From NCBI RefSeq assembly GCF_030717945.1, contig NZ_JAVAIM010000001.1:743131-807130 (forward strand): a stretch of 64,000 nt of DNA, in the 5' to 3' direction. The position numbers were made by a program, and so were the translations under genes. This document shows, piece by piece, positions 31,658 to 39,744 of this stretch; the first letter of the stretch is position 1, and each line of letters begins with the position of its first letter. Source of the stretch: Qipengyuania profundimaris. GTDB lineage: Bacteria; Pseudomonadota; Alphaproteobacteria; Sphingomonadales; Sphingomonadaceae. The notes under the pieces were generated by a model. That model was not told where the DNA came from, did not search any database, and saw only the letters and a list, made by a program, of their open reading frames with translations.

Positions 31658-32380
31658 ATGCGGATTATCTTCAGTCGCAAGGGCTTCGACAGCGCATCGG
31701 GCGGCGGATCCTCGCCGATCGTCGATGGGCGGCCAATCAGCCTGCCGATCCCGGCGGGACGAGCCTCGCGGACGAGTTATGGCGATCTCGGGCTGGGAGA
31801 CTTGGCGCATGCGGCCAGCCGGGGCCAACATGATGCCGAAGACCTCTGCCATCACGATCCGATGTTCACCGAGGACGGTGCCTGCCTGTTCGGCCAGGTC
31901 GGCGCGGCGCAAACGCATCTGGCCAATCGCGGGGTCGGGGTTGGCGACGTGTTCCTGTTCTTCGGCCTGTTCCGCGCGGACGGCAGCGATCCGCATCACC
32001 GCATCTTCGGCTATCTCGAGGTTGAGGAGGTGATCGCACTGGCAGATAGGGTGCCGAAGTGGCTCGTCGATTGCCGCCATCCGCATGCGCTCGCTATGCA
32101 TGGCACGAACGACACGATCTATGCCGGGCCCGGCAGCGTCGCCAATCGCGCCAGCGATGCCCTGCGGCTGACCGTGCCCGAAGGCCCGCCGAGCCTGTGG
32201 GGCCGCCCTGACTGGCTACGCAAGGGCGGCCTCAGCTACCACGACCGCGCCGACCGCTGGCTGCGCGGTGGCAGGTTGCGGAGCGTGGCGCGCGGTCAGG
32301 AATTCGTCGCCGATATCGGCAAACGCACCAAGCCGCGCGACTGGCTGGCGCGGATAATCGCCGAGATCAGAGCGTCTTGA
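31658..32380 (+). CDS. Nmad3-type (nucleotide modification associated domain 3) protein
   Basis: 240 aa. The start MRIIFSRKGFDSASGGGSSPIVDGRPISLPIP matches the conserved opening of Nmad3 proteins as I remember it; VFLFFGLFR and HRIFGYLEVEEVI are also in keeping. Nmad domains were defined by comparative genomics near modified-DNA systems, and their activity is not established. Here no DNA methylase, glycosyltransferase or restriction gene is near, so a DNA-modification role is unsupported. ATG 31658 chosen over a frame from 31622 that lacks the motif. It overlaps the convergent mmsB end by 14 nt. Confidence 0.7.
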   Translation: MRIIFSRKGFDSASGGGSSPIVDGRPISLPIPAGRASRTSYGDLGLGDLAHAASRGQHDAEDLCHHDPMFTEDGACLFGQVGAAQTHLANRGVGVGDVFLFFGLFRADGSDPHHRIFGYLEVEEVIALADRVPKWLVDCRHPHALAMHGTNDTIYAGPGSVANRASDALRLTVPEGPPSLWGRPDWLRKGGLSYHDRADRWLRGGRLRSVARGQEFVADIGKRTKPRDWLARIIAEIRAS

Positions 32381-33233
32381 TGACAGAGGAGAAGTCGAGC
32401 GCGCCGTGCTCTTCGGCCAGCTTCTCGTAAATCTCCGCCGCTTTCGCACCTAGAACGGTGGTGGCGTCGACATCCTGCGCCGAATCCATGGCCAGCCGCA
32501 AGTCCTTGAGCATGAGCGCGGTCGCAAAGCCGCCCTTGTAATCATTGTCCGCCGGGCTCTCGACGCCCACACCGGGCATGGGCGTATAGGCGTTGAGCGA
32601 CCAGCAATAGCCCGAAGACTGGCTGGAGATCTCGTAGAATTTCTGCGGATCGAGGCCGAGCTTCTCGGCCATCTTCATCGCTTCCGCCGTGCCGATCATC
32701 GAGATGGCGAGCAGCATGTTGTTGCAAATCTTGGCGGTCTGGCCCGCACCCGCATCGCCCGCGTGGATGACGGCCTTGCCCATCGCCTGCAGTACCTCTT
32801 CGGCGCGTCCGAACGCCTTCTCGGTGCCGCCGACCATGAAGGTGAGCGTCCCACCATTCGCCGCCGCGATCCCGCCGGAAACAGGAGCATCGACCATGTC
32901 GTAACCGGCGGCTTCGGCCTTGGCGATGACTTCCTTCGCGGTGGCGACATCGATCGTCGAGCAGTCGAGCAGCACTGCGCCCGCCGGAGCCTTGCCGATC
33001 ACGCTGCCTTCGTAGACCGACTTCACGATCCCGCCATTGGGTAGCATCGTCACCACGCCGTCGACACCCTGCACGGCTTCTCCCGCATCGGTGAAAGTCG
33101 CACAGCCATTCTGCTTGGCGGTCGCAAGCGCATCTTCGCTAAGGTCGAAGGCATTCACCTCGTGCCCCGCCTTTACAAGGTTTGCGGCCATTCCGCCGCC
33201 CATATTGCCGAGGCCGATGAAGGCGATTTTCAT
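32367..33233 (-). CDS. mmsB: 3-hydroxyisobutyrate dehydrogenase MmsB
   Basis: 288 aa NAD enzyme oxidising 3-hydroxyisobutyrate to methylmalonate semialdehyde in valine breakdown. N-terminal Rossmann motif MKIAFIGLGNMGGGMAANL, substrate motif DAPVSGGIAAANGGTLTFMVGG, catalytic Lys in GAGQTAKICNNMLL, and the cofactor motif KDLRLAMD. The start is ATG 33233 with AAGGA 7 nt upstream; an in-frame TTG at 33251 is less likely. Last gene of the minus-strand valine cluster. Confidence 0.97.
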   Translation of the reverse strand: MKIAFIGLGNMGGGMAANLVKAGHEVNAFDLSEDALATAKQNGCATFTDAGEAVQGVDGVVTMLPNGGIVKSVYEGSVIGKAPAGAVLLDCSTIDVATAKEVIAKAEAAGYDMVDAPVSGGIAAANGGTLTFMVGGTEKAFGRAEEVLQAMGKAVIHAGDAGAGQTAKICNNMLLAISMIGTAEAMKMAEKLGLDPQKFYEISSQSSGYCWSLNAYTPMPGVGVESPADNDYKGGFATALMLKDLRLAMDSAQDVDATTVLGAKAAEIYEKLAEEHGALDFSSVIKTL

Positions 33234-33243
33234 TTTGAATTCC

Positions 33244-33498
33244 TTATTCAATTTGCATCCGCTTACCTAAGCCAGCCGCAAGCGACACGATCACGGCCAT
33301 AATTAAAAGCCTATCCCAGCGAAGTTCCGCCAGAAGAATTGGCTCCCAAAAAGGTGCGGGCCAAATGAGCAAGCTCATAGCAAAAGACAGGATCATCCCG
33401 GTGAGGGTGGCGCCCAGGATGCCGGTTCTGGATGTCCAAGTGCAAAATGCAGCTACTGACGCTGCGAACACCAAGACGAAGGCAAATTCGGCAGGCAA
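33244..33498 (-). CDS. Small hypothetical membrane protein
   Basis: 84 aa, three hydrophobic segments (FAFVLVFAASVAAFC, ILGATLTGMILSFAMSLLIW, LLIMAVIVSLAAGLG) and a short charged tail. It fits tightly between the enoyl-CoA hydratase (ends 33502) and mmsB (starts 33233). The best start is TTG 33498, with a weak ribosome site. Base composition is about 50% GC by eye, well below its neighbours, suggesting a recent arrival. I recognise no family. It could be spurious, but the exact fit in the gap and clean hydrophobic pattern favour a real gene. Confidence 0.55.
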   Translation of the reverse strand: MPAEFAFVLVFAASVAAFCTWTSRTGILGATLTGMILSFAMSLLIWPAPFWEPILLAELRWDRLLIMAVIVSLAAGLGKRMQIE

Positions 33499-33501
33499 AC
33501 C

Positions 33502-34284
33502 TCAACGCCCCTTCCATTTGCCCTCGCGCTTTTCGACGAAGGCGGCCATGCCTTCCTGCTTGTCCTCGCTCGCGGTGAGGATCTGGAAGATGCGGCGCTC
33601 GATGATCAGGCCCTGGTCGAGGCTGGTCTCGAAGGCGGCGTTGACCATTTCCTTGTTCGCGATGGCAGCCATCGGCGGCATGCTCGCGATTTGCGTGGCG
33701 GTCTTCATCGCTTCGTCCAGCAGGCTGTCATGCGGCACGACGCGCGCGACGAGGTTGCTGCGCTCGGCTTCCTCGGCATCCATCATGCGGCCCGTCAGGC
33801 ACATTTCCATCGCCTTCGACTTGCCGACCGCCTTGGTCAGGCGCTGCGACCCGCCCATGCCGGGCGCGACCCCCAGCTTGATCTCGGGCTGGCCGAACTT
33901 GGCGTTTTCCGAAGCGATGATGAAGTCCGCCATCATGGCGAGCTCGCACCCGCCGCCAAGCGCAAAGCCGTTCACGGCTGCGATCCACGGCTTGCGGGTC
34001 TTCTTCACGATCTCGCTGGTCCAGGGCGCGAAGAAGTCGTCGAGATAGAAGTCGGCCGCGTCCTTCTCGCTCATTTCCTTGATGTCGGCACCCGCAGCGA
34101 AGGCCTTGTCGCCCGATCCGGTGAGGACCGCACACAGCTGACTGCTGTCGGCCTGGTAAGCGGCGAAAGCGTCGATCAGCTCTTCCAGCACCTTGCTGTT
34201 CAGCGCATTGAGCGCCTTGGGGCGGTTGAGCGTGATCAGCGTGACCGCATCACGCTGTTCGACGGTAATTGTCTCGTAGGTCAA
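33502..34284 (-). CDS. Enoyl-CoA hydratase (valine pathway)
   Basis: 260 aa crotonase-fold enzyme. Oxyanion-hole motifs [18 protein letters not shown] and [20 protein letters not shown]; catalytic Glu residues lie in GGGCELAMM and [19 protein letters not shown]. In this cluster it should hydrate methacrylyl-CoA to 3-hydroxyisobutyryl-CoA. It starts at TTG 34284 with GGAGAGAG upstream. A palindromic repeat (34301-34398) fills the gap before its ribosome site. Confidence 0.95.
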   Translation of the reverse strand: MTYETITVEQRDAVTLITLNRPKALNALNSKVLEELIDAFAAYQADSSQLCAVLTGSGDKAFAAGADIKEMSEKDAADFYLDDFFAPWTSEIVKKTRKPWIAAVNGFALGGGCELAMMADFIIASENAKFGQPEIKLGVAPGMGGSQRLTKAVGKSKAMEMCLTGRMMDAEEAERSNLVARVVPHDSLLDEAMKTATQIASMPPMAAIANKEMVNAAFETSLDQGLIIERRIFQILTASEDKQEGMAAFVEKREGKWKGR

Positions 34285-34300
34285 ACTTCTCTCTCCAAAG

Positions 34301-34398
34301 TCATTGCGAGGAGCCGGAGGCGACGCGGCAATCCATCTTCCGATGTTTGCGAAGCACGCGCCGTTCGTTGATGGATTGCTTCGCTACGCTCGCAATGA
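34301..34398. repeat. Palindromic intergenic repeat, copy 1
   Basis: A 98-bp imperfect palindrome with ends TCATTGCG...CGCAATGA and inner arms GCAATCCAT/ATGGATTGC. Shared with copy 2 at 49427-49502: the left end (CATTGCGAGGAGCC, then GGCGACGCGGCAATCCA) and the right end (GGATTGCTTCGCTACGCTCG). Middles differ. It occupies most of the gap between the hydrolase gene (ends 34421) and the enoyl-CoA hydratase start (34284). Confidence 0.9.
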
Positions 34399-34420
34399 CG
34401 GGGGAAGCAACCCGCTCGGG

Positions 34421-35485
34421 TCATCGCAAGGGTTTCCATTCCTCATTGGCGGGAAGCGGGGCAAAGATGCTTTCGAGCAGGTCCTCGCTCACGCCCTCGG
34501 GCGTTGCCGGATCCCAGTGGGGGTCGTTGGTCTTGTCGACGATCACGGCGCGGACGCCCTCGGCGAAATCGGGGCGGGTCAGGACGCGCGATGCGATGCG
34601 ATATTCCATCCGCATATTATCGGCAAAGCTGCTCAGCTTCTCGCTTTCCGCCAGCTGGCGAAGCGCGACCTTGCAGGTCTGCGGGCTCTTGGTGCGCAGC
34701 GTGGCCAGTTCCTTGGCCGCCCAGTCGCTATCGTCGGCCTCGAGGCTGGCGAGGATGTCCTCGTAGCGGTTGGACGCGAAGTGCCTGTTGATGCGCTCGC
34801 AATTGGCCTCGATCCGGGGCTCGGGCGGAGTAACCGACAGCTCGGAGAGAATGCCCGCAATGCGGCCGGGATGCTCGGTGATCCGCGCCTTCGCCTCCGC
34901 CAGTTTTTCGGCAGGGATGTAATGCGTCGCGATCCCGGCAAAGTGGCATTCCGCCCCGTCCAGCCGCGCGCCGGTCAGCGCAAGGAACTGGCCCAGCCGT
35001 CCGCCGAGACGCGAAAGATGCCAGCCGCCGCCGACATCCGGGAACAGGCCGATGCCGGTCTCTGGCATGGCAAAACGCGTATTCTCGGTCGCGACGCGAT
35101 ATTTGCAGGGCAGCGCAATGCCCACGCCGCCGCCCATGGTGATGCCGTCCATGAATGCCACGATGGGCTTTTCATAGGTCATCATCTGATGGTTGAGCTG
35201 GTATTCGTCGTGAAAGAACTCGCGACCGCTTTTCCCGCCATCGTTCAGCGCGGAATGGCGTAGCAGATTGATGTCGCCGCCTGCGCAGAACCCGCGCCCT
35301 TCGGCATGGTCGAGGATGACCGCCTCGATCTCGTCCTCATCGGCCCACCCGGACAGTGCCGCGCTCATCGCGTGGCACATGTCGAGCGTTAGCGCATGCA
35401 GCGCCTTGGGTCGATTGAGCGAAATGTGGCCGGTGCAGCCGTGGGTGTGGATGTTTACTTCGTCTGTCATCGAATACTCGCTCAC
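34421..35485 (-). CDS. 3-hydroxyisobutyryl-CoA hydrolase (enoyl-CoA hydratase/isomerase family)
   Basis: 354 aa, the longer crotonase type of HIBCH, hydrolysing 3-hydroxyisobutyryl-CoA in valine degradation. Motifs: HISLNRPKALHALTLDM, GRGFCAGGDINLL (oxyanion hole), FMDGITMGGGVGIALP, and FAMPETGIGLFPDVGGGWHLSRL with the catalytic Glu. GTG 35485 lies in the isobutyryl-CoA dehydrogenase stop (GTGA); ATG 35470 (MTDEVN) is an alternative start. Confidence 0.95.
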   Translation of the reverse strand: MSEYSMTDEVNIHTHGCTGHISLNRPKALHALTLDMCHAMSAALSGWADEDEIEAVILDHAEGRGFCAGGDINLLRHSALNDGGKSGREFFHDEYQLNHQMMTYEKPIVAFMDGITMGGGVGIALPCKYRVATENTRFAMPETGIGLFPDVGGGWHLSRLGGRLGQFLALTGARLDGAECHFAGIATHYIPAEKLAEAKARITEHPGRIAGILSELSVTPPEPRIEANCERINRHFASNRYEDILASLEADDSDWAAKELATLRTKSPQTCKVALRQLAESEKLSSFADNMRMEYRIASRVLTRPDFAEGVRAVIVDKTNDPHWDPATPEGVSEDLLESIFAPLPANEEWKPLR

Positions 35486-36627
35486 TGTCGCAACAGGTCC
35501 CGGCCCACGATCATGCGCATGACCTGATTGGTTCCCTCGAGGATCGAGTGGACCCGCAGATCGCGCCAGAAGCGTTCGATCGGATAGTCCTTGAGATAGC
35601 CGTAGCCGCCGAACAGCTGCAGTGCGTCGTTGACGACCTTGCTGCCATTGTCGGTCGCCAGCCGCTTCGCCATGGCCGAGAAGCGCGACTTGTCCGGCGC
35701 GTTATCCGTGACCTTGGCGGCAGCGAGGTAGAGCAGGGCGCGCGCGGCCTCCAGATCGGTCGCCATGTCGGCCAGCATGAACTGCGTGTTCTGGAACTCC
35801 GCGATCGGCGTGTCGAACTGCTGGCGGTCCTTGGTGTAGGCCACCGCCTCGTCGAGGCAGCGCTGCGCCCCGCCGAGCGAGCAGGCGCCGATGTTGAGGC
35901 GTCCACCGTCGAGACCCATCATGGCGAAGCGGAAGCCCTCGCCTTCGTCGCCGACCCGGTTCTCCACCGGCGCGCGGGCATCCTCGAAGATGACCTGCGC
36001 GGTCGGGCTGGCATTCCAGCCGAGCTTCTTTTCCGGCGCGCCGAAGCTGACACCCGGCGTGTCCTTGTCGATCACGAGGCAGGTGATGCCCTTGGTCTTG
36101 TGCTCGGAAGTGCGGACCATGGTGACATAGACATCGTTCACCCCGCCGCCGGAGATGAACTGCTTGGTCCCGTTCAGCACATAGTGGTCGCCGTCCAGCA
36201 CAGCGCTGGTCTTGAGGCCCGCGGCATCCGATCCGCTGCCCGGTTCGGTCAGGCAGTAGCTGGCGATCTTCTCCATGGTGACGAGGTCGGGAAGGTACTT
36301 TTCCTTCACCCCTTCGCCGCCGAAGCGGTCGATCATCCAGCTGGCCATGTTGTGGATCGAGATGAAGGCACTGGTGGTCGGGCAGCCATAGGCCATGGCT
36401 TCCATGATCAGCGCTGCCTCGAGCCGGCCGAGGCCGATGCCGCCGCTCTCTTCCGAAACGTAGATCGCGCCGAAACCGAGCTCGGCGGTCTGCTTGATCA
36501 CCTCGCGCGGGAAGTGGCTTTTCTCGTCCCACTCGCCCGCATGCGGCGTGATGTTGTCGGCGGTGAAACGCTGGGCCATTTCCTGGATGGCCAGCTGGTC
36601 GTCGGTAAGCTGGAATTGTCCTGTCAT
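35482..36627 (-). CDS. Isobutyryl-CoA dehydrogenase-type acyl-CoA dehydrogenase
   Basis: 381 aa full-length ACAD. YCLTEPGSGSDAAGLKTSA flavin loop, YVLNGTKQFISGGG, DRQQFDTPIAEFQNTQFMLADMAT, QLFGGYGYLKDYPIERFWRDLRVHSILEGTNQVMRMIVGRDLL with the catalytic Glu in LEGT. It most resembles ACAD8-type enzymes and sits in a valine cluster, so isobutyryl-CoA is the likely substrate, giving methacrylyl-CoA. Confidence 0.94.
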   Translation of the reverse strand: MTGQFQLTDDQLAIQEMAQRFTADNITPHAGEWDEKSHFPREVIKQTAELGFGAIYVSEESGGIGLGRLEAALIMEAMAYGCPTTSAFISIHNMASWMIDRFGGEGVKEKYLPDLVTMEKIASYCLTEPGSGSDAAGLKTSAVLDGDHYVLNGTKQFISGGGVNDVYVTMVRTSEHKTKGITCLVIDKDTPGVSFGAPEKKLGWNASPTAQVIFEDARAPVENRVGDEGEGFRFAMMGLDGGRLNIGACSLGGAQRCLDEAVAYTKDRQQFDTPIAEFQNTQFMLADMATDLEAARALLYLAAAKVTDNAPDKSRFSAMAKRLATDNGSKVVNDALQLFGGYGYLKDYPIERFWRDLRVHSILEGTNQVMRMIVGRDLLRQ

Positions 36628-36676
36628 GCGGTGCGCTCTAGCCCTCTGACGGGGGCAAGGGAAGGGGCGAGGCCGG

Positions 36677-37066
36677 TCAGTCGCGAACGATTGCCTCGGC
36701 CTCGATCTCGACTTTCCATTCCGGTCTGCAAAGCCATGCGCAGCCTACCATTGTTGCGGCGGGGCGCGCCTCGCTGAAGTAGCGGGCGTGGACCTCCCCC
36801 ACCGCGTCCTGATCGGTCGGTTCGGTCAGGAACATGCGTGTGCGGATCACGTCGCTTGCCGACCCGCCGAGTTCCTCGATCGCGCGAAGGATCAGGGTGC
36901 AGCAGCGCTCGGCCTGTTCGGCGGCACCGCCTTGCGTGCTCGAACCGTCGTCTTCCACCGGGCCGGTGCCGGCAACGATGATCCGGTTGCCGTCGCGGAC
37001 CGCGCGAGCGAAGCCGAACTGCGCTTCGAACGGAGAGCCGGTGAAGGCGTGGCGGCGATCGTTCAC
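36677..37066 (-). CDS. RidA family protein
   Basis: 129 aa RidA/YjgF-like trimeric protein. NRIIVAGTGPVEDDG, GSASDVIRTRMFLTEPTD and RPAATMVGCAWLCRPEWKVEIEAEAIV follow the family pattern; the Arg before the MFL strand is the residue that binds imine/enamine acids in active RidA proteins. GTG 37066 lies in the stop of the upstream lipoprotein gene (GTGA). Deamination of reactive enamine intermediates from amino-acid catabolism would suit the location. Confidence 0.9.
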   Translation of the reverse strand: MNDRRHAFTGSPFEAQFGFARAVRDGNRIIVAGTGPVEDDGSSTQGGAAEQAERCCTLILRAIEELGGSASDVIRTRMFLTEPTDQDAVGEVHARYFSEARPAATMVGCAWLCRPEWKVEIEAEAIVRD

Positions 37067-37365
37067 CCGCAGGTGATCTCGATGATCTCGCGGCTTTCGT
37101 CATAGCGCACGTTCACGCGATCGGTGCGGTAGTCCATCGTCCAAGCAGAGTTCGGCGGGCCCCAGCGCAGCGTTTTCGCGCCACTCTCTCGCAGTATGGT
37201 GGCGCCCATTTCGGCGCTCGCCTCGTGCCCGATATGATACTGGACCGGCTGGGCATCGCATTCGCCGCCGGCTTCGTTTGCCGGGACCGAGCCAGGTGCT
37301 TCTCCGTATGTTCCTGCGCACGCAGCGAGAGGCAGTGCCACAGCACCTAAAAACAGACTACGCAT
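37063..37365 (-). CDS. I78-family peptidase-inhibitor-like lipoprotein
   Basis: 100 aa. Lipoprotein signal MRSLFLGAVALPLAACAG with the lipobox Cys at about residue 16. The mature part (HEASAEMGATILRESGAKTLRWGPPNSAWTMDYRTDRVNVRYDESREIIEITCG) matches the I78 inhibitor fold, including the conserved W-x-x-P and the DYR-x-x-R-x-N pattern. A very good ribosome site (GAGGAGG) precedes ATG 37365. The target protease is unknown. Confidence 0.88.
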   Translation of the reverse strand: MRSLFLGAVALPLAACAGTYGEAPGSVPANEAGGECDAQPVQYHIGHEASAEMGATILRESGAKTLRWGPPNSAWTMDYRTDRVNVRYDESREIIEITCG

Positions 37366-37375
37366 ATTGTCCTCC

Positions 37376-37843
37376 TCAGTTATCGCAGCGCTTGCGCGGC
37401 AAGTCGCGGCCGGCGCTTGGGTCGGCCGGGTCCAGGACAAGCAGCCGCGCTCCGCCATCTTCGAGCACCAGCTCGCGGCGCTCTTCCCACGTTTCGCCTT
37501 CGCCTTCCATGGCGAGCGTGACGATCACGCTCCCAGTCCCGCTGTCCTCGATACCGGTCAACTGGCCCGCGGATTCATAGAAGGTGATCGAGTCCTCGCC
37601 GATCTCAATCCGCAGGTCGGACGCCGGGGCGCAGCTTCCTTCGACAAAATCCCACACCCCGCGAAAGCGTGGCGGGATCGTGCCGATAAGCTCCGGCAAG
37701 GGCGGTGCGCCGTCGCCGATGCCGCCATCGGGCTCGACCGGAATGGCGGTCTGCTGCGGGGCGGGATCGTCCGGCGTGGTCTGGCCGGGCGAACAGGCGA
37801 ACAGCGCGAAGACGGTAATCGATGCGAGGGCTAGGCGGGTCAT
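37376..37843 (-). CDS. Hypothetical lipoprotein
   Basis: 155 aa with a lipoprotein signal (MTRLALASITVFALFACSPG, lipobox Cys at 17), a Pro-rich spacer to about residue 50, and a small globular part beginning IPPRFRGVWDFVEGSCAPASDLRIEIGEDSITFYESAG and ending in a Cys-containing tail. I do not recognise the family; the FRGVWD opening recalls small periplasmic beta-barrel lipoproteins. It lies 3 nt after mmsA. Confidence 0.8.
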   Translation of the reverse strand: MTRLALASITVFALFACSPGQTTPDDPAPQQTAIPVEPDGGIGDGAPPLPELIGTIPPRFRGVWDFVEGSCAPASDLRIEIGEDSITFYESAGQLTGIEDSGTGSVIVTLAMEGEGETWEERRELVLEDGGARLLVLDPADPSAGRDLPRKRCDN

Positions 37844-37846
37844 GTA

Positions 37847-39340
37847 TCAGCCCATCGTCGGGATGACGAAGGCGTTGCTGCCGTCGCCGCCGCCGTCGGG
37901 CCAGCGCTGGGTGACCTTCTTCGCCTTGGTCCAGAACTTCAAACCTTCCATGCCGTATTGATCGATGTCGCCGAAGCCGCTGCGCTTCCAGCCGCCGAAG
38001 CTGTGATAGCTGACCGGTACCGGGATCGGCACGTTGATGCCGACCATGCCGACGTTCACCCGGTTCGCGAATTCGCGCGCCGCGTGGCCGTTGCGGGTGA
38101 AGATGGCGACGCCGTTGCCGTACTGGTGCTCGCTGGGCAGCTTGACCGCTTCCTCGAAATCCTTCGCGCGCACGATCTGGAGCACGGGGCCGAAGATTTC
38201 TTCCTTGTAGCTTTCCATGTCCGGCGTGACGCGGTCGAGCAGCGTCGGGCCGACGAAAAAGCCGTCCTCGTGACCCTGCAGGCTGAAACCGCGCCCGTCG
38301 ATGACGACTTCCGCGCCTTCCTTCTCGGCCGTGTCGATCCAGCCTTCGACCCGCGCCTTATGCTCGGGCGTGACGACCGGGCCGTAATGCGCATCGGGGT
38401 CGTTCGACACGCCGACGCGCAAGCCGTTGATAGCAGGGATCAGCTTCTCGCGCAGCTTGTCGGCGGTGTCTTCGCCCACGGGTACCACCACGGGCAGCGC
38501 CATGCAGCGTTCGCCCGCCGAGCCGAAAGCGGCTCCGGCAAGGTCGTTCACCACTTGGTCGAGATCGGCGTCCGGCATGACGATGCCATGGTTCTTCGCG
38601 CCGCCGAAGGCCTGCACGCGCTTCGCGTTCGCCGTTCCGCGCGAGTAGATATACTGCGCGATGTCGGAGGAACCGACGAAGCTGATCGCCGGAATATCGG
38701 GATGGTCGAGGATCGCATCGACCATTTCCTTGTCGCCATGGACGACCTGCAGCAGCCCCTCGGGCGCGCCCGCTTCAAGGAACAGTTCGGCAAGGCGAAC
38801 CGGAACGCTCGGATCGCGCTCGGAGGGCTTGAGGATGAAGGCATTGCCCGCCGCAATCGCCATGCCGAACATCCACATCGGGATCATGGCGGGGAAATTG
38901 AACGGGGTGATGCCCGCACCGATACCCAGCGGCTGGCGCATCGAATAGACGTCGATGCCGGGGCCTGCGCCCTGCGTGTACTCGCCCTTCAGCGCCTGGG
39001 GGATGCCGCATGCGAACTCGATCACCTCGAGCCCGCGCTGCACGTCGCCATGCGCATCCTCCACGACCTTGCCATGTTCGCTCGAAAGCAACTCGGCCAG
39101 TTCCTGCTTGTTCGCTTCGACCAGCTGCTTGAACTCGAACATCACGCGCGCACGTCGCTGCGGATTGGTCGCCGCCCATTCGGGCTGGACCTTTTTCGCG
39201 GCATTGACAGCCTTCTGCAGCAGCGCGGCATCGCCCAGCGCGACTTCGGCCTGGACCTCGCCCGTCGATGGGTTCCAGATCTGGTGCTTGCGAGTGGCGG
39301 CGGGGCTATTCCCGGCGATGAAATGGTCGACATGGCGCAT
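37847..39340 (-). CDS. mmsA: Methylmalonate-semialdehyde dehydrogenase (CoA-acylating) MmsA
   Basis: 497 aa ALDH-superfamily enzyme converting methylmalonate semialdehyde to propionyl-CoA and CO2. Marks of MmsA: PLGIGAGITPFNFPAMIPMWMFGMAIA, LKPSERDPSVP, FVGSSDIAQYIYSRGTANAKRVQAFGGAKNH and the catalytic Cys in AGERCMALPVVVPVG. It starts at ATG 39340 with GAGAGGAA upstream; the longer frame to 39397 is unlikely. First gene of the minus-strand valine run. Confidence 0.96.
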   Translation of the reverse strand: MRHVDHFIAGNSPAATRKHQIWNPSTGEVQAEVALGDAALLQKAVNAAKKVQPEWAATNPQRRARVMFEFKQLVEANKQELAELLSSEHGKVVEDAHGDVQRGLEVIEFACGIPQALKGEYTQGAGPGIDVYSMRQPLGIGAGITPFNFPAMIPMWMFGMAIAAGNAFILKPSERDPSVPVRLAELFLEAGAPEGLLQVVHGDKEMVDAILDHPDIPAISFVGSSDIAQYIYSRGTANAKRVQAFGGAKNHGIVMPDADLDQVVNDLAGAAFGSAGERCMALPVVVPVGEDTADKLREKLIPAINGLRVGVSNDPDAHYGPVVTPEHKARVEGWIDTAEKEGAEVVIDGRGFSLQGHEDGFFVGPTLLDRVTPDMESYKEEIFGPVLQIVRAKDFEEAVKLPSEHQYGNGVAIFTRNGHAAREFANRVNVGMVGINVPIPVPVSYHSFGGWKRSGFGDIDQYGMEGLKFWTKAKKVTQRWPDGGGDGSNAFVIPTMG

Positions 39341-39425
39341 GAAAGATTCCTCTCTTTTCGTGCCAACGGCTCTGGCAAGCGAGGCGTCCGAAATCAACCG
39401 GTTTCAGATGAAACCTTCACTTGGA

Positions 39426-39740
39426 TTAGCGGCTCGTCACAATGAACGTATCATAGGTGTCAGGCAGTTCGCGAAAGTATTCTCGAACGATGTTGGCGTA
39501 TTCTGATTTGTCGAAATGACGCATAGCGATGATCGCGTCGAGCCTGGCCTCAAAGCCCGGATTTCGCCAAATGCCCCCTTCGATTTCCAGCAACTCGCTT
39601 GGACCTTCCAGTATTCGAGCTACAGCGTTTTCGGCCGCACCTTTGGACAATTTCATCCACCCCGAACCAAATTGGTCGAAATAGCAATCTGCGTCGTCGA
39701 AACGCACGCTTCTTGGCTTTGACTGATCTGGCTTTGCCAT
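39426..39740 (-). CDS. Hypothetical protein, low GC
   Basis: 104 aa, soluble, slightly acidic. No family recognised. It contains a conserved-looking centre (ILEGPSELLEIEGGIWRNPGFEARLDAIIAM) and ends YDTFIVTSR. It is about 50% GC by eye against about 65% around it. Its start is 4 nt after the stop of the DUF819 gene, so it may be co-transcribed with it. Confidence 0.65.
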   Translation of the reverse strand: MAKPDQSKPRSVRFDDADCYFDQFGSGWMKLSKGAAENAVARILEGPSELLEIEGGIWRNPGFEARLDAIIAMRHFDKSEYANIVREYFRELPDTYDTFIVTSR

Positions 39741-39744
39741 CGGA

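Noticed and set aside
29496-32380. Flippase, nucleotidyltransferase and Nmad3 as a DNA-modification or defence cassette
   Set aside because: No methylase, nuclease, helicase or glycosyltransferase is present, and Nmad3 is on the opposite strand from the other two.
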